Source: Janthinobacterium sp051380735 (GTDB lineage Bacteria; Pseudomonadota; Gammaproteobacteria; Burkholderiales; Burkholderiaceae_D). Taken from it: DNA of 64,000 nucleotides. The stretch lies in contig NZ_JBNYXQ010000004.1 in assembly GCF_051380735.1 (NCBI RefSeq), positions 186,001 through 250,000 on the forward strand, in the 5' to 3' direction. Made by a program: the position numbers and the translations under genes. Under the pieces are notes generated by a model. The model was given only the letters and a program-made list of their open reading frames with translations. It had not been told where the DNA came from and did no database searches. Positions 1 to 9,248 of this stretch are shown here, piece by piece (positions within the stretch are counted from its first letter, which is position 1; each line of letters opens with the position of its first letter).

Positions 1-651
1 GCGCGCGCCACCTCTCCCGTTACGCAAAGCCTGGAATACGCGGCTGCCAATATCGCCGCCACGGCCGATGGCCTGTCGCTCGTGCAGATGCAGGCGGTGG
101 TGCAGCGCCTGACGCGCGCCAAGGTGGTGTATGTGATGGGTTTTGGTTTGTCGGCCAACCTGGCCGGCATGCTGGTGCAGTACCTGCAGCCGTTCTGCCC
201 GCACGTGGTGGAGGTGGTGGGTATAGGCGGGTCGGAAGTGGCGGCCGGCCACCTGGTCAACCTGACCGCGCACGATGTGCTGGTGGTGATTTCGTTCCCG
301 CGCTATACGCTCGACTGCATCGGCCTGGCCAGTTTTGCGCGCGACCGGGGTGCGCATATTGTCGCGCTGACCGATTCGCCAGCCTCGCCGCTGGCTGAAC
401 TGGCTGACCATGCCTTGTTCGCGCAAAGTACGCATCCGGTGCTGCCCAGCAGCGCCAGCACGGCGCTGGCCATGATCGAAGCGCTGGCCGTGGCGCTGAT
501 GGTGTCGAACAAGGGCAATGTTGAAAAGGCCGCGCGCCTGAGCGACGTCATCGCTGCCTATCTGTATGGCGGCGAACATGGTGCACAGGGGCCAAGAAAA
601 TCCGCAGTAAAGCATAAAAGCAGGGCAGTGCAAAAAAAGCAGTTCATATAA
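1..651 (+). CDS. MurR/RpiR-family transcriptional regulator, 5' end cut by window
   Basis: The reading frame is open from base 1, so the gene begins outside the window; 216 residues are visible. The visible part is a SIS (sugar isomerase) domain: a Rossmann-like start around VVYVMGFGLSANLAGML, then ALTDSPASPLAELADHALF and a C-terminal helix. RpiR-family proteins are normally about 280-300 residues with an N-terminal HTH, which must lie upstream of the window. Most members are regulators whose SIS domain senses phosphosugars, but some act on amino-acid or other catabolic genes. The TonB receptor gene starts 32 bases downstream on the same strand, followed by cyanophycinase, so it probably controls that pair. 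The ligand is unknown. The C-terminal tail is unusually Lys/Gln rich. Confidence 0.8.
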   Translation, partial: ARATSPVTQSLEYAAANIAATADGLSLVQMQAVVQRLTRAKVVYVMGFGLSANLAGMLVQYLQPFCPHVVEVVGIGGSEVAAGHLVNLTAHDVLVVISFPRYTLDCIGLASFARDRGAHIVALTDSPASPLAELADHALFAQSTHPVLPSSASTALAMIEALAVALMVSNKGNVEKAARLSDVIAAYLYGGEHGAQGPRKSAVKHKSRAVQKKQFI

Positions 652-683
652 AAATTCAGGGTAATTACCATCGGGAGTGACAA

Positions 684-3464
684 ATGCAAGTAGAAAATCG
701 AAGCAGGCGCGGTGTGCCGCGTGAATCGGAGCTGGCGCGTTCGGTGCGTCTGGCGCTGGGGGTGCTGGGCATGTCGACGGCACTGGGCATGAGCACCGGC
801 GCGCTGGCGCAAACGGCCAACAGTGAAATCGACCCGGCCTTGCGCCGCGTGGAAATCACCGGTTCGGCCATCAAGCGGCTCGAATCGGAAACGGCGCTGC
901 CGGTGCAGGTGATCACGCGCGCCGACATCGAAAAGGCCGGCGTGACGACTGCGGCCGAACTGATGGCGCGCGTGTCGGCCAACGTCGGTGGCCTGACGGA
1001 CGGCGCCAGCATCAATGTGGGCGGCGACCAGCGCGGCTTCAACAGCGCCAACCTGCGTGGCGTGGGCACTTCGTCGACGCTGGTGCTGCTCAATGGCCGG
1101 CGCATGGCCAACTTTGCCTCGCCCGGCGACGACACGGGCGTGGACCTGAACAATATCCCGGCCGCCGCGCTGCAGCGGGTGGAAGTGCTGCTCGACGGCG
1201 CCTCGGCCCTGTACGGTACCGACGCCATCGGCGGCGTGATCAATTTCATCACGCGCAAGGATTACCAGGGCCTGGACCTGAACGTGTATGGCAGCCGCAC
1301 CGACGAAGGCGGCGCCGGCAAGCGCACGGCCAGCATCACCGCTGGTACCGGCAACCTGGAAACGGATGGCTACAATGTGTTTGCCGTGCTTGATGTGCAA
1401 AAAACCGATCGCCTGAGCACTTCGCAGCGCAAGTTCGTGTCCAACCTGCAGGTGCCGCAGCGCCTGGGCCATTTGCTGTCGAGCTTTACCAGCCCGGCTA
1501 ATATTCGCCTGAGCAGCGCCCAGCGCACGCACCTGCAGGACAACGGCTTCCTTCTCAACGGCCAGCCGATCACGAACCGCCAGATCAATTTCGCGATCCC
1601 GAACTGCGCGCCGCCGGCCAATCTGTACCTGCCGAACGGCACCGGTGGCGTCGATGGCTGTACCTATGACTATATGGGCGACACCGAGCTGTATCCGAAA
1701 ACGGACAAGCAGAACCTGCTCACGCGCGGCGTCTTCAAGATCAATAACGACCACCAGCTGTATGCGGAAGCGGCGCTGAGCCGCTCGCGCAGCTATTACG
1801 TGGGTTCGGCGGCGCGCGTGATCGGCTATATCGACGCCAGCCGGGTGCCGCAGCTGGCCAATGCCGGTTTCGCTACGGCGCTCGACGAAGACGGCGAGCC
1901 GGTGGGCAGCGAACTGGAACTGCGCATGCGCCTGAACGAGGCAGGCATGCGCACCAGCGAGCTGACCAGCGAAAGCCAGCGCTATGTGGTGGGCGCCACC
2001 GGCACCATGTCCGGCTGGGACTATGACGTGGGCCTCAATCACAGCGTCAACGTGGTCAAGGACCGCGACACGCATGGCTATGTGCTGTACGACCAGCTGC
2101 TGGCAGGCATCGCCGACGGCCGCATCAACCCTTTCGGTCCGTCGGGTACGGAAGGCCGCGCACTGCTTGACAGCATCCAGGTCAACGACGAAGTGCGCCA
2201 TGCGCGCGGCACCATGGACTCGCTCGACTTCAAGTTCTCGCGCGCCTTGATGGCAATGGGTGGCGGCGACCTGGCGCTGGCCGTTGGTGGCGAAATGCGT
2301 CGTGAACGTACCGAGTTCCGTCCCTCGGCCCTGCTGATGAGCGACAACATCAACAACGATGCAGCGCCCGAAGGTGGCGTGGCCACCAGCGACAGCCGCA
2401 ACGTGAAAGCCATCTACAGCGAGTTGCTGCTGCCGTTTACCAAGCAATGGCAGGCGCAATTGTCCGGCCGCTACGATCATTACCAGCAGGTGGGAGGCGC
2501 CCTCAGTCCCAAGATCGGCCTGACATTCATGCCGAACAAACAGGTGCTGATGCGTGCCTCGGCCGGCAAGGGCTTCCGCGCGCCGTCGATGTCGGACCTG
2601 CACCGCCCCACTGTTTTCAGCAGCACCGCGACCTTGCCCGATCCCGTCTACTGCGCCGCAGAAGGCAATGATTATTCCGTCTGCGCCGACAACTGGGATA
2701 CGCGTCGCTACAGCAACGACAAATTGAAACCGGAACGCAGCCGCCAGTTTTCGGCCGGTCTGGTGCTCGAACCAAGCCAGCACTGGACCTTCAGTGCCGA
2801 CTACTGGAATATCAAGCGTACCAATCTGATCAGCGAGATCGGCGACGATATCATTCTGGGCAACCTGGCCAAGTATGGCGACCTGGTGCACCGCGACGAG
2901 GATGGCCTGATCGATTACATCGAACTGCGCAAGGAAAACCGTGGCGGGCAAAAAGCTTCCGGCATCGACCTGACGGCCGACCTGCATGGCGTGAAAACGG
3001 CGTGGGGACGCTTTGGCGGCCACCTGAGCGGCACCTATGTGCTGGCCTCGAAAATCCAGACCAGCCCTGGCGACTCCTATATCAGCAACCTGAACGCGTT
3101 CGTCACCGACGGCGTGGTGCAGCGCTGGCGCCATACGATTACGCTGGACTGGGATTTGGGCGCATACTCGGCCAGCCTGTCGAATACCTATTCAAGCGGC
3201 TACAAGGACCAGAACTCGGCCATCAATATCGATGACGGCAGCGTGGTCGCGGCCAACCGGGTCAAGGCCTACACGATCTGGGACATGTCGGGCGCGTATG
3301 CTTTCAGCAAGCAGTTCAAGCTGCGCGCGGGCATACAGAACCTGTTCAATACCAGCCCGCCGTATTCGAACCAGGCCTATTACTTCCTGTCCGGGTATGA
3401 TCCAAGCTATACGGATCCACGCGGCAGGCGCTTTTATGCCAGCGCAAATTACAGTTTTAAATAA
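684..3464 (+). CDS. TonB-dependent receptor
   Basis: Outer-membrane gated channel of 926 residues for active uptake of a substrate energised by TonB-ExbBD. A long N-terminal export signal ends near GALAQ (about residue 43). A TonB-box-like RRVEITGS follows, then a plug domain (about 60-180, with LRGVGTSSTLVLLNGRRM and DGASALYGTDAIGGVINF), and a 22-strand barrel ending in YASANYSFK. The start ATG has a GGGAGTG ribosome site. The gene is sandwiched between an RpiR-type regulator and a secreted cyanophycinase, which suggests import of cyanophycin-derived peptides such as beta-Asp-Arg. That substrate is inferred from context only. The barrel is of the large loop-rich type used for peptides and sugars rather than a clear siderophore receptor. 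Confidence 0.92.
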   Translation: MQVENRSRRGVPRESELARSVRLALGVLGMSTALGMSTGALAQTANSEIDPALRRVEITGSAIKRLESETALPVQVITRADIEKAGVTTAAELMARVSANVGGLTDGASINVGGDQRGFNSANLRGVGTSSTLVLLNGRRMANFASPGDDTGVDLNNIPAAALQRVEVLLDGASALYGTDAIGGVINFITRKDYQGLDLNVYGSRTDEGGAGKRTASITAGTGNLETDGYNVFAVLDVQKTDRLSTSQRKFVSNLQVPQRLGHLLSSFTSPANIRLSSAQRTHLQDNGFLLNGQPITNRQINFAIPNCAPPANLYLPNGTGGVDGCTYDYMGDTELYPKTDKQNLLTRGVFKINNDHQLYAEAALSRSRSYYVGSAARVIGYIDASRVPQLANAGFATALDEDGEPVGSELELRMRLNEAGMRTSELTSESQRYVVGATGTMSGWDYDVGLNHSVNVVKDRDTHGYVLYDQLLAGIADGRINPFGPSGTEGRALLDSIQVNDEVRHARGTMDSLDFKFSRALMAMGGGDLALAVGGEMRRERTEFRPSALLMSDNINNDAAPEGGVATSDSRNVKAIYSELLLPFTKQWQAQLSGRYDHYQQVGGALSPKIGLTFMPNKQVLMRASAGKGFRAPSMSDLHRPTVFSSTATLPDPVYCAAEGNDYSVCADNWDTRRYSNDKLKPERSRQFSAGLVLEPSQHWTFSADYWNIKRTNLISEIGDDIILGNLAKYGDLVHRDEDGLIDYIELRKENRGGQKASGIDLTADLHGVKTAWGRFGGHLSGTYVLASKIQTSPGDSYISNLNAFVTDGVVQRWRHTITLDWDLGAYSASLSNTYSSGYKDQNSAINIDDGSVVAANRVKAYTIWDMSGAYAFSKQFKLRAGIQNLFNTSPPYSNQAYYFLSGYDPSYTDPRGRRFYASANYSFK

Positions 3465-3530
3465 CCAGGCAGTTGTAGTGTGCGGCGCGCGTGTTGCGTG
3501 CGCCGTTTTTCACCGTATTTGAAAGGCACC

Positions 3531-4802
3531 ATGAAATCGTTCGCCATCCTGCAACAAAAATTGTGCGCCACCTTCGCTCTGCTGGTGTTGACGGCGCTGG
3601 TCTTGTCCGGCTTCCAGCCGGCCGTGGCTGCACCGGCTACGCCAGCCGTACCGGCCAATGCGCCGCAAGGCACGCTGGTGATTATCGGCGGCGGCCTGCG
3701 TGCCGACAATGCGGAAGTGTGGCAGCGCATCGTCGCCCTGGCTGGCGGCAAGGGCGCGCGCATCGCCGTGATGGCGTCTGCTTCGATCAACCCGGAAAAA
3801 TCGGGCGCCAGCATTATTGCCAAGCTCAACCAGTATGGCGCCGATGCCTTTTTTGTGCCGCTGGGCGTGAAGCTGGCCAATAGCGACTACCGCAAGGCGG
3901 CCGAAGACCCGGCCATCGTCGCCCAGATCAAATCTGCCAGCGGCATCTATTTTGCCGGTGGCGACCAGGGCCGCATTACCCAGGCGCTGCTGCGCCCGGA
4001 CGGCAGCCGCACGGCGACACTGGAAGCGATCTGGTCGGTGTATCGCGGCGGCGGCGTGATCGCCGGCTCCAGCGCCGGCGCCGCCATCATGAGCACCACC
4101 ATGTTCTACGACGCGCGCCCGGTGCTCGACATGCTGAAAATGGGCGTGACGGACGGCCGCGAGATCGCCCCTGGCCTGGGCTTTATCGGCAGCGACGTGT
4201 TCGTCGACCAGCACTTGCTGGTGCGCGGCCGCTTTGCGCGCATGATTCCCGTGATGCTGAAAAAGGGCTATCACATTGGCCTAGGCATCGATGAAAACAG
4301 CGCCATGATCGTCGACGCCAAGCGCGACGTGGAAGTGATCGGCTACAGCGGCGCGCTGCTGATCGACCTGTCGGGCGCCATCAGCGACCGTGGCTTGAAG
4401 AACTTCAACATCAGCAATGCCGCCATCAGCTACCTGGACCGGGGCGACAAGTTCAACCTGATCACCAAGGTGTTTACGCCGTCACCCGACAAAGCCGACA
4501 ACCAGCTCGATCCGAACCAGCCCGACATGCGCGAACCGGTATTTACCAACGACATCTTGGGCAACAACGCCGTGCTGGACCTGATGGGCAACCTGATCGA
4601 CAACGCCCAGCAGGAAGCGATCGGCATCGCCTTTGGCAATCCGCGCGACCCATATCCGGACCTCGGTTTCGAATTTCGGTTCAGCAAGACGGTCAACAGC
4701 GTCGGCTACAGCTCGACCGAGGCGGAAGCCTATTCGGTATTGAAGCTGCGTCTCGATATCCGCCCGATCCAGCTGCGCCAGCCTTTGTACCGCTACAAAT
4801 AA
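3531..4802 (+). CDS. cyanophycinase, exported (peptidase family S51)
   Basis: Serine hydrolase that cuts cyanophycin (multi-L-arginyl-poly-L-aspartate) into beta-Asp-Arg dipeptides. It has 423 residues from the ATG at 3531. A hydrophobic segment at about 12-33 ending AVAA acts as signal peptide, so the enzyme should act in the periplasm or outside. The nucleophile elbow GSSAG (Ser181) fits the family GxSAG motif, and LVIIGGG at 49-55 and GIYFAGGDQGR at about 138-148 are typical. An upstream in-frame start at 3480 would destroy the signal peptide and is not preferred. The stop lies 3 bases from the stop of the convergent kinase gene, leaving no room for a terminator. Exported cyanophycinases are known from bacteria that scavenge cyanophycin from other cells. 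Confidence 0.9.
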   Translation: MKSFAILQQKLCATFALLVLTALVLSGFQPAVAAPATPAVPANAPQGTLVIIGGGLRADNAEVWQRIVALAGGKGARIAVMASASINPEKSGASIIAKLNQYGADAFFVPLGVKLANSDYRKAAEDPAIVAQIKSASGIYFAGGDQGRITQALLRPDGSRTATLEAIWSVYRGGGVIAGSSAGAAIMSTTMFYDARPVLDMLKMGVTDGREIAPGLGFIGSDVFVDQHLLVRGRFARMIPVMLKKGYHIGLGIDENSAMIVDAKRDVEVIGYSGALLIDLSGAISDRGLKNFNISNAAISYLDRGDKFNLITKVFTPSPDKADNQLDPNQPDMREPVFTNDILGNNAVLDLMGNLIDNAQQEAIGIAFGNPRDPYPDLGFEFRFSKTVNSVGYSSTEAEAYSVLKLRLDIRPIQLRQPLYRYK

Positions 4803-4805
4803 GGA

Positions 4806-6812
4806 TCAGCCCACCGCCAGCGTATCGAGCAGCGCGATCAGCCTGGCGGTCTCGATCGGCTTGACGAAATGATGGTCGAAGCCGGCCGCGCTGGCCTCTT
4901 GCCTGGCCTGTTCGTCGCCGTAGCCGGTCACCGCAATGAGCACCGCGCCGGCCAGCGCGGGCAGGGCGCGGATCTGGCGCGCCAGCGCATAGCCGTCGAG
5001 ATCAGGCAGGCCGATATCGAGCAGGAACACATCGGGTACAAGCGCTTGCGCACGCTTGACCACCTGCAGCGCATGGTGTTCGATGACCACCCGGTGGCCA
5101 GCGGTTTCCAGAAACATGGCCAGCATCTCGGCCGCATCGACGTTATCGTCGACCACCATCACCTGCAGCGCCGACCAGCCGGCGCCACGCTCCAGCTTGG
5201 CCGCCGCCTGCGTGTGATGCTGCTCTTCCTGTGCCTGCAAACGCGGCAGGCAAATCGCAAAACGGCTACCCAGGCCCAGGCCGTCGCTGCCGGCCACCAC
5301 CTCGCCGCCATGCAGCTCGACCAGGCTTTTCACCAGTGCCAGGCCGATGCCCAGGCCACCCTGGGCGCGGTCGGTTTCGCGTTCGGCCTGCACGAACAGG
5401 TCGAATGCGTGTTCGAGTACCTTGGCCGTCATGCCGATGTCGTTATCGATGACGGCCAGTCTGACATGTTCGTCATCGACGTCGAGACTGAGCGCGATCT
5501 CGCCACCATGCGGCGTGTACTTGGCGGCGTTGTTGAGCAGGTTGGCTACCACCTGCACCAGCCGTTTCGGGTCGCCTGCCACCTGCGCCGGGGCGGCCGG
5601 GGTCTGCACGGTCAGGCGGTGGCCACGGCTTTCGATCAGTGTGCGCACCTGCTCGATTGCGTCAGCCAGCACGCGCTTGACGTCGGTGCGCACTTTTGCC
5701 AAAGGGATCATGCCGCGCGTGACGCGCGAGACATCGAGCAGGTCGTCGATCAGGCAGCTGATATGGCGCACCTGGCGCCCGATCACGGCGCTGGCCTGTT
5801 GCACGCGGGCCGGGTCAGTGCCGGCCAGCTGCAGCAGGTTGGCTGCCGCCGAAATCGGCGCCAGCGGATTGCGCAGCTCATGCGCCAGCATGGCCAGGAA
5901 TTCGTCCTTGCGCCGGTCCGCCTCGCGCAAGGCCTGCTCGGTGCGGATGCGCTCCGAAACATCGCGGAACATCAGCGCCACCTTCTTTTCTTCGGCCGGC
6001 CCGACGCGAATGGCATAGACATCGAACCAGCGGTTCATCGTCTCCGAACCCTCCATGAAACGGATCGATTCACCCGTCAGGCCCACCTTGCCGTAGATGT
6101 CGAACCAGCGTTGTTCCAGGTCCGGCACCATTTCGCGGGCCGTCCTGCAGATGGCGTCGACCAGGCCGGTCTGCCGTTCGAATGCCGGATTGGCCTCCAG
6201 GAAGCGGTAATCTACCGGTACGCCGGCGTCGTTGACGATGATCTGGATCACGGCCAGGCCTTCGTCCATCGAGTCGATCACCGTCACATACGACTGCTTG
6301 AGATTTTCGCGCAGGCGCACTTCGCCGGTGACATCGGTGCAGATCGCCAGCACGCCAAGCACCCGCTCTTCATCCTGGATCGGACTGCAGCCATAAGTCC
6401 AGTACACGTCTTCGCGCCGGCCGTTGCGCGTGACGGGCACCAGTGTATTTTCGTGCCAGCTGGCGCCGCGCCCGGCCATCACGTCATCGATCTCGGTGTC
6501 GACAAGATGCCAGGTTTCGGTCCAGCATTCCGGGCCGCGCTGACCCAGGGCGCTCGGGTGGTGCTCCGCGCCCATGGTGCGGCGGTAGGCATCGTTGTAG
6601 AACTGGTACAGCCCATCGCCCCACCAGATGAACATCGGATGATTGCTGGTCAACAGCAGGCGCAAGGTCGATTTCAGCAGCGGCGGCCAGTGCTCCGGCT
6701 CGCCCATCGGGTGGGAGGCCCAGTCATGGCTGCGCATCAGGGCACCCATCTCGCCGCCGCCGTCGAGAAAGCCGGGCAGCGTCGCCGCATTCAACAAGTC
6801 CGTTTGTTTCAC
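4806..6812 (-). CDS. PAS-type hybrid sensor histidine kinase/response regulator
   Basis: Soluble hybrid kinase, 668 residues from a GTG at 6812 that has an AAAGG site 7 bases upstream; a longer frame to 6881 lacks a good site. Order: PAS-like region (about 30-155, with MFIWWGDGLYQFYNDAYR), second PAS (about 170-295), HisKA with FLAMLAHELRNPLAPI holding the phospho-His, HATPase (N box NLLNNAAKYTPHGG; GLGIGLALVKSLVELHGG), then a C-terminal receiver with phospho-Asp in VFLLDIGLPDLDGYAL. No transmembrane segment is seen, so it senses a cytoplasmic signal. There is no output domain and no adjacent response regulator, so a remote phosphotransfer partner is likely. It stands alone on the minus strand. 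Confidence 0.92.
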   Translation of the reverse strand: MKQTDLLNAATLPGFLDGGGEMGALMRSHDWASHPMGEPEHWPPLLKSTLRLLLTSNHPMFIWWGDGLYQFYNDAYRRTMGAEHHPSALGQRGPECWTETWHLVDTEIDDVMAGRGASWHENTLVPVTRNGRREDVYWTYGCSPIQDEERVLGVLAICTDVTGEVRLRENLKQSYVTVIDSMDEGLAVIQIIVNDAGVPVDYRFLEANPAFERQTGLVDAICRTAREMVPDLEQRWFDIYGKVGLTGESIRFMEGSETMNRWFDVYAIRVGPAEEKKVALMFRDVSERIRTEQALREADRRKDEFLAMLAHELRNPLAPISAAANLLQLAGTDPARVQQASAVIGRQVRHISCLIDDLLDVSRVTRGMIPLAKVRTDVKRVLADAIEQVRTLIESRGHRLTVQTPAAPAQVAGDPKRLVQVVANLLNNAAKYTPHGGEIALSLDVDDEHVRLAVIDNDIGMTAKVLEHAFDLFVQAERETDRAQGGLGIGLALVKSLVELHGGEVVAGSDGLGLGSRFAICLPRLQAQEEQHHTQAAAKLERGAGWSALQVMVVDDNVDAAEMLAMFLETAGHRVVIEHHALQVVKRAQALVPDVFLLDIGLPDLDGYALARQIRALPALAGAVLIAVTGYGDEQARQEASAAGFDHHFVKPIETARLIALLDTLAVG

Positions 6813-6969
6813 ATGATTACCTTTCAGTTTCAAACGGCCTGAAACCGGGCCATCGCCAGGCGATTGTAGCAAGCTCTTCAATCAAAAACCCGGCCTTTAT
6901 CGCTACAATGTGCCGCAGCGAACGATGATGTTTGCCGATTTCTTGTCCAACTCCGTTTCCAGGAATGCC

Positions 6970-8394
6970 ATGCAGCTTACCTCCATCCGATCTTTCCTTT
7001 GTGCGCTGGCGCTAACCGCTGGTGCCCTTCCAGCCGTGCAAGCCGCGCAGCCGGCTACCATGCGCCTGGACTACCAGCACAGCGGCAATGCACTGGGCGA
7101 GCACTACGCGCTCGAGCGTGTGCTGGTCGAACCGTTGCCCTGGCCGGGCAATATGGCGCGCACCATCGACGACAGCAACCGTGGCGTCAATATGGTGGAA
7201 GTAGTCGACATCAAGACCGGCAAGCTGCTGTATTCGCGCGGCTTTTCCACCATCTTTGGCGAGTGGAGCAGTACTGACGAAGCAAAGACCACCACGCGCG
7301 CCTTCCAGGAATCGGTGCGCTTTCCGCAGCCCGAACAGCCGGTGCGCGTGCGCATCCTCAAGCGCGACGAGCGCGGGCTGTTCTCGATCGTGTGGAGCGC
7401 CGATGTCGATCCGAAGGCGCAGGACGTGATCCGCAAGCAGCCGCCAAGCCCTGTCAAGCCGATTCCCATACGCGTCAGTGGCGAATCGAAAGACAAGGTC
7501 GATCTGCTGATACTCGGTGATGGCTATACGGCGGCCGAAATGGGCAATTTTGAGGCGACGGCGCGCAAGCTGGCCGACCATTTGTTTACCGTCTCGCCAT
7601 TTCGCGAGCGGGCCAATGATTTCAACGTATGGGCGATGGCTGCGCCGACCCAGGAGTCGGGCGTGTCGCGCCCATCGACTGGCGTGCACCATGCGTCGCC
7701 ACTGGGCACGCGCTACGATATTTTCGGCAGCGAGCGCTATGTGCTGACCACCGACAACCGCGCGCTGCGCGACCTGGCCCAGTATGCGCCGTATGAGTTC
7801 ATTGAAATCCTCGTCAATAACGACACCTATGGCGGTGGCGGCATCTTTGGCCAGTTCAGTACGGCGGCCGCCAATAACGACTGGGCCAACTACCTGTTCG
7901 TGCATGAATTCGGCCATCATTTCGCCGGCCTGGCCGACGAGTACTACACCTCTCCGGTGGCCTATCAATCGAATGGCGAACGCCAGGAACCGTGGGAGCC
8001 GAACGCCACGGCACTGCGCGACCCGGCCAGACTGAAATGGAAAAGCCATGTGAAGGCGGGCACGCCGCTGCCCACGCCGTGGCCCAAGGACGTATATGAC
8101 GCCCATGCACGCGAGTACCAGAAAGAACGCGCCGCCCTGCGCGCACAAAACCGCCCGGAAAGCGAAATGAGCGCGCTGTTCAAGGCCGACCTGGCGCACA
8201 CCGAACAGCTGTTTTCAAAGGCGCCACAGCGCCATGCGGTGGGCGCGTTCGAGGGCGCCAATTACGAGTCGACCGGGTTCTACCGGCCCGAGATGCAGTG
8301 CATCATGTTTGATCGCAGCAAGACCTTCTGCTCGGTCTGCCAGGACGGCATCAGCACCATTATCGACCTGTATGCGGGCGCGCCCAAGCGCTGA
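6970..8394 (+). CDS. M64-family (IgA peptidase-like) zinc metallopeptidase, exported
   Basis: 474 residues from the ATG at 6970, which has AGGA about 7 bases upstream and directly opens a signal peptide (hydrophobic core FLCALALTAGALPAVQA). The zinc site is HEFGHHFAGLADEYY, with HExxH at 312-316. This, with LLILGDGYTAAEM and YDIFGSERYVLTTDNRALR, identifies peptidase family M64. The N-terminal third (about 25-150) is the beta-sandwich normally found before the catalytic domain. Family members cut secreted or host proteins, but the substrate here is unknown. The next gene starts 6 bases after the stop and is probably co-transcribed. Confidence 0.88.
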   Translation: MQLTSIRSFLCALALTAGALPAVQAAQPATMRLDYQHSGNALGEHYALERVLVEPLPWPGNMARTIDDSNRGVNMVEVVDIKTGKLLYSRGFSTIFGEWSSTDEAKTTTRAFQESVRFPQPEQPVRVRILKRDERGLFSIVWSADVDPKAQDVIRKQPPSPVKPIPIRVSGESKDKVDLLILGDGYTAAEMGNFEATARKLADHLFTVSPFRERANDFNVWAMAAPTQESGVSRPSTGVHHASPLGTRYDIFGSERYVLTTDNRALRDLAQYAPYEFIEILVNNDTYGGGGIFGQFSTAAANNDWANYLFVHEFGHHFAGLADEYYTSPVAYQSNGERQEPWEPNATALRDPARLKWKSHVKAGTPLPTPWPKDVYDAHAREYQKERAALRAQNRPESEMSALFKADLAHTEQLFSKAPQRHAVGAFEGANYESTGFYRPEMQCIMFDRSKTFCSVCQDGISTIIDLYAGAPKR

Positions 8395-8400
8395 GAGAAC

Positions 8401-9069
8401 ATGAAAAAAATACTCCTGGTCTTCATTGTCGCCGTGATCGCCCTGTATGCATTCAAACGCCTGGTGGTCGAGCCGTATCTGTGGAAAAGGGCCATCAGCA
8501 CGCCCGAACACCAATTACAGATGGGGAGTTTTATTTTCAGCAAGCAGAGTGGCCATAATGGCAGCCAGAGCATGGAAAACCAGTATTTCATTTTCAGGGT
8601 GACGGAAATCCAGGGCGACCATGTACGGCTTGCCGTGGTCCGTCAATTGCGTGCCGGCGACCAGATTGTCGAGGGTGATTTTTCCACCACCAAAAAAGCC
8701 TATGGTGAATTGAAGGACAATATCAACAGCCTCGTTGCCACAGGCATCTCGCGCGACGATCTGTATGGCAGAAGAACCGGCCGCGATCCCTTGCAAATCG
8801 ATGCTTATTTGCTGGAGAAATACCCGGCGCTAAAAACATCGCGCTATTATTTCGAGGATGTTCCCGCTTACAGAAGGAATCGCCCGGTGCCGCAAGACCA
8901 GATGGAGCGCAGCGAGTATTTCAGCCTGGTGTATTCAAAAAAAGAAATCATCGAACATGGTCGGCTGGTGGCGTGGATACTGAATAACAGCCCGGAGCCG
9001 GAATTATCGAATCGCTCGGAAAAGATCGATCTGATATTGAATCGGGCTGTCGGCGTTGCAGCACAATAA
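8401..9069 (+). CDS. membrane-anchored protein of unknown function
   Basis: 222 residues. An N-terminal hydrophobic helix (residues 3-18) would anchor it in the inner membrane with the rest probably periplasmic. I recognise no family. The body is rich in charged and aromatic residues (SRYYFEDVPAYRRN, RSEYFSLVYSKKEIIEHG). The ATG follows a GAGAGAAC site, 6 bases after the M64 peptidase gene, so the two likely form an operon and the product may be a partner, chaperone or inhibitor of the peptidase. Its base composition is visibly richer in A and T than its neighbours, hinting at a different origin. Confidence 0.7.
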   Translation: MKKILLVFIVAVIALYAFKRLVVEPYLWKRAISTPEHQLQMGSFIFSKQSGHNGSQSMENQYFIFRVTEIQGDHVRLAVVRQLRAGDQIVEGDFSTTKKAYGELKDNINSLVATGISRDDLYGRRTGRDPLQIDAYLLEKYPALKTSRYYFEDVPAYRRNRPVPQDQMERSEYFSLVYSKKEIIEHGRLVAWILNNSPEPELSNRSEKIDLILNRAVGVAAQ

Positions 9070-9107
9070 GCGACTGTCATTATAGTGACATAGTATTGCG
9101 ATAGAAT

Positions 9108-9150
9108 TTGATTCAAATCAATGTTGCAGTGCCGCAAACGACGTTATAGT
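9108..9150 (+). promoter_or_regulatory. FNR/ANR-type box with class-II promoter
   Basis: TTGATTCAAATCAA at 9108-9121 matches the FNR consensus TTGATnnnnATCAA perfectly. A -10-like TATAGT lies at 9145-9150, giving a start near 9156-9157, so the box is centred about 42 bases upstream of it, the classic activating position for FNR. A further inverted repeat, TGTCA-N6-TGACA, lies at 9075-9090. No good -35 hexamer is needed or seen. The transcript would read into the FabI-DUF3141-MaoC/Pta-AckA operon. Confidence 0.72.
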
Positions 9151-9248
9151 TGCGCCATATCAAGGTGTCTTGACCGTGCCCACCATGTCTTTCGGACGCA
9201 CCGCCAAGCTTCTGCCATTATTGGAACCCAGACGGAAAAGCCACAGAC

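Noticed and set aside
558..3134. Minus-strand open frame of 858 codons opposite the TonB receptor gene
   Set aside because: Product is His/Arg/Ala/Gly rich with no domain; it is a by-product of GC-rich codon use opposite a clear gene. The same holds for long opposite-strand frames at 4869-6842, 10232-12475, 29136-31043, 33695-35740 and 57251-58753.
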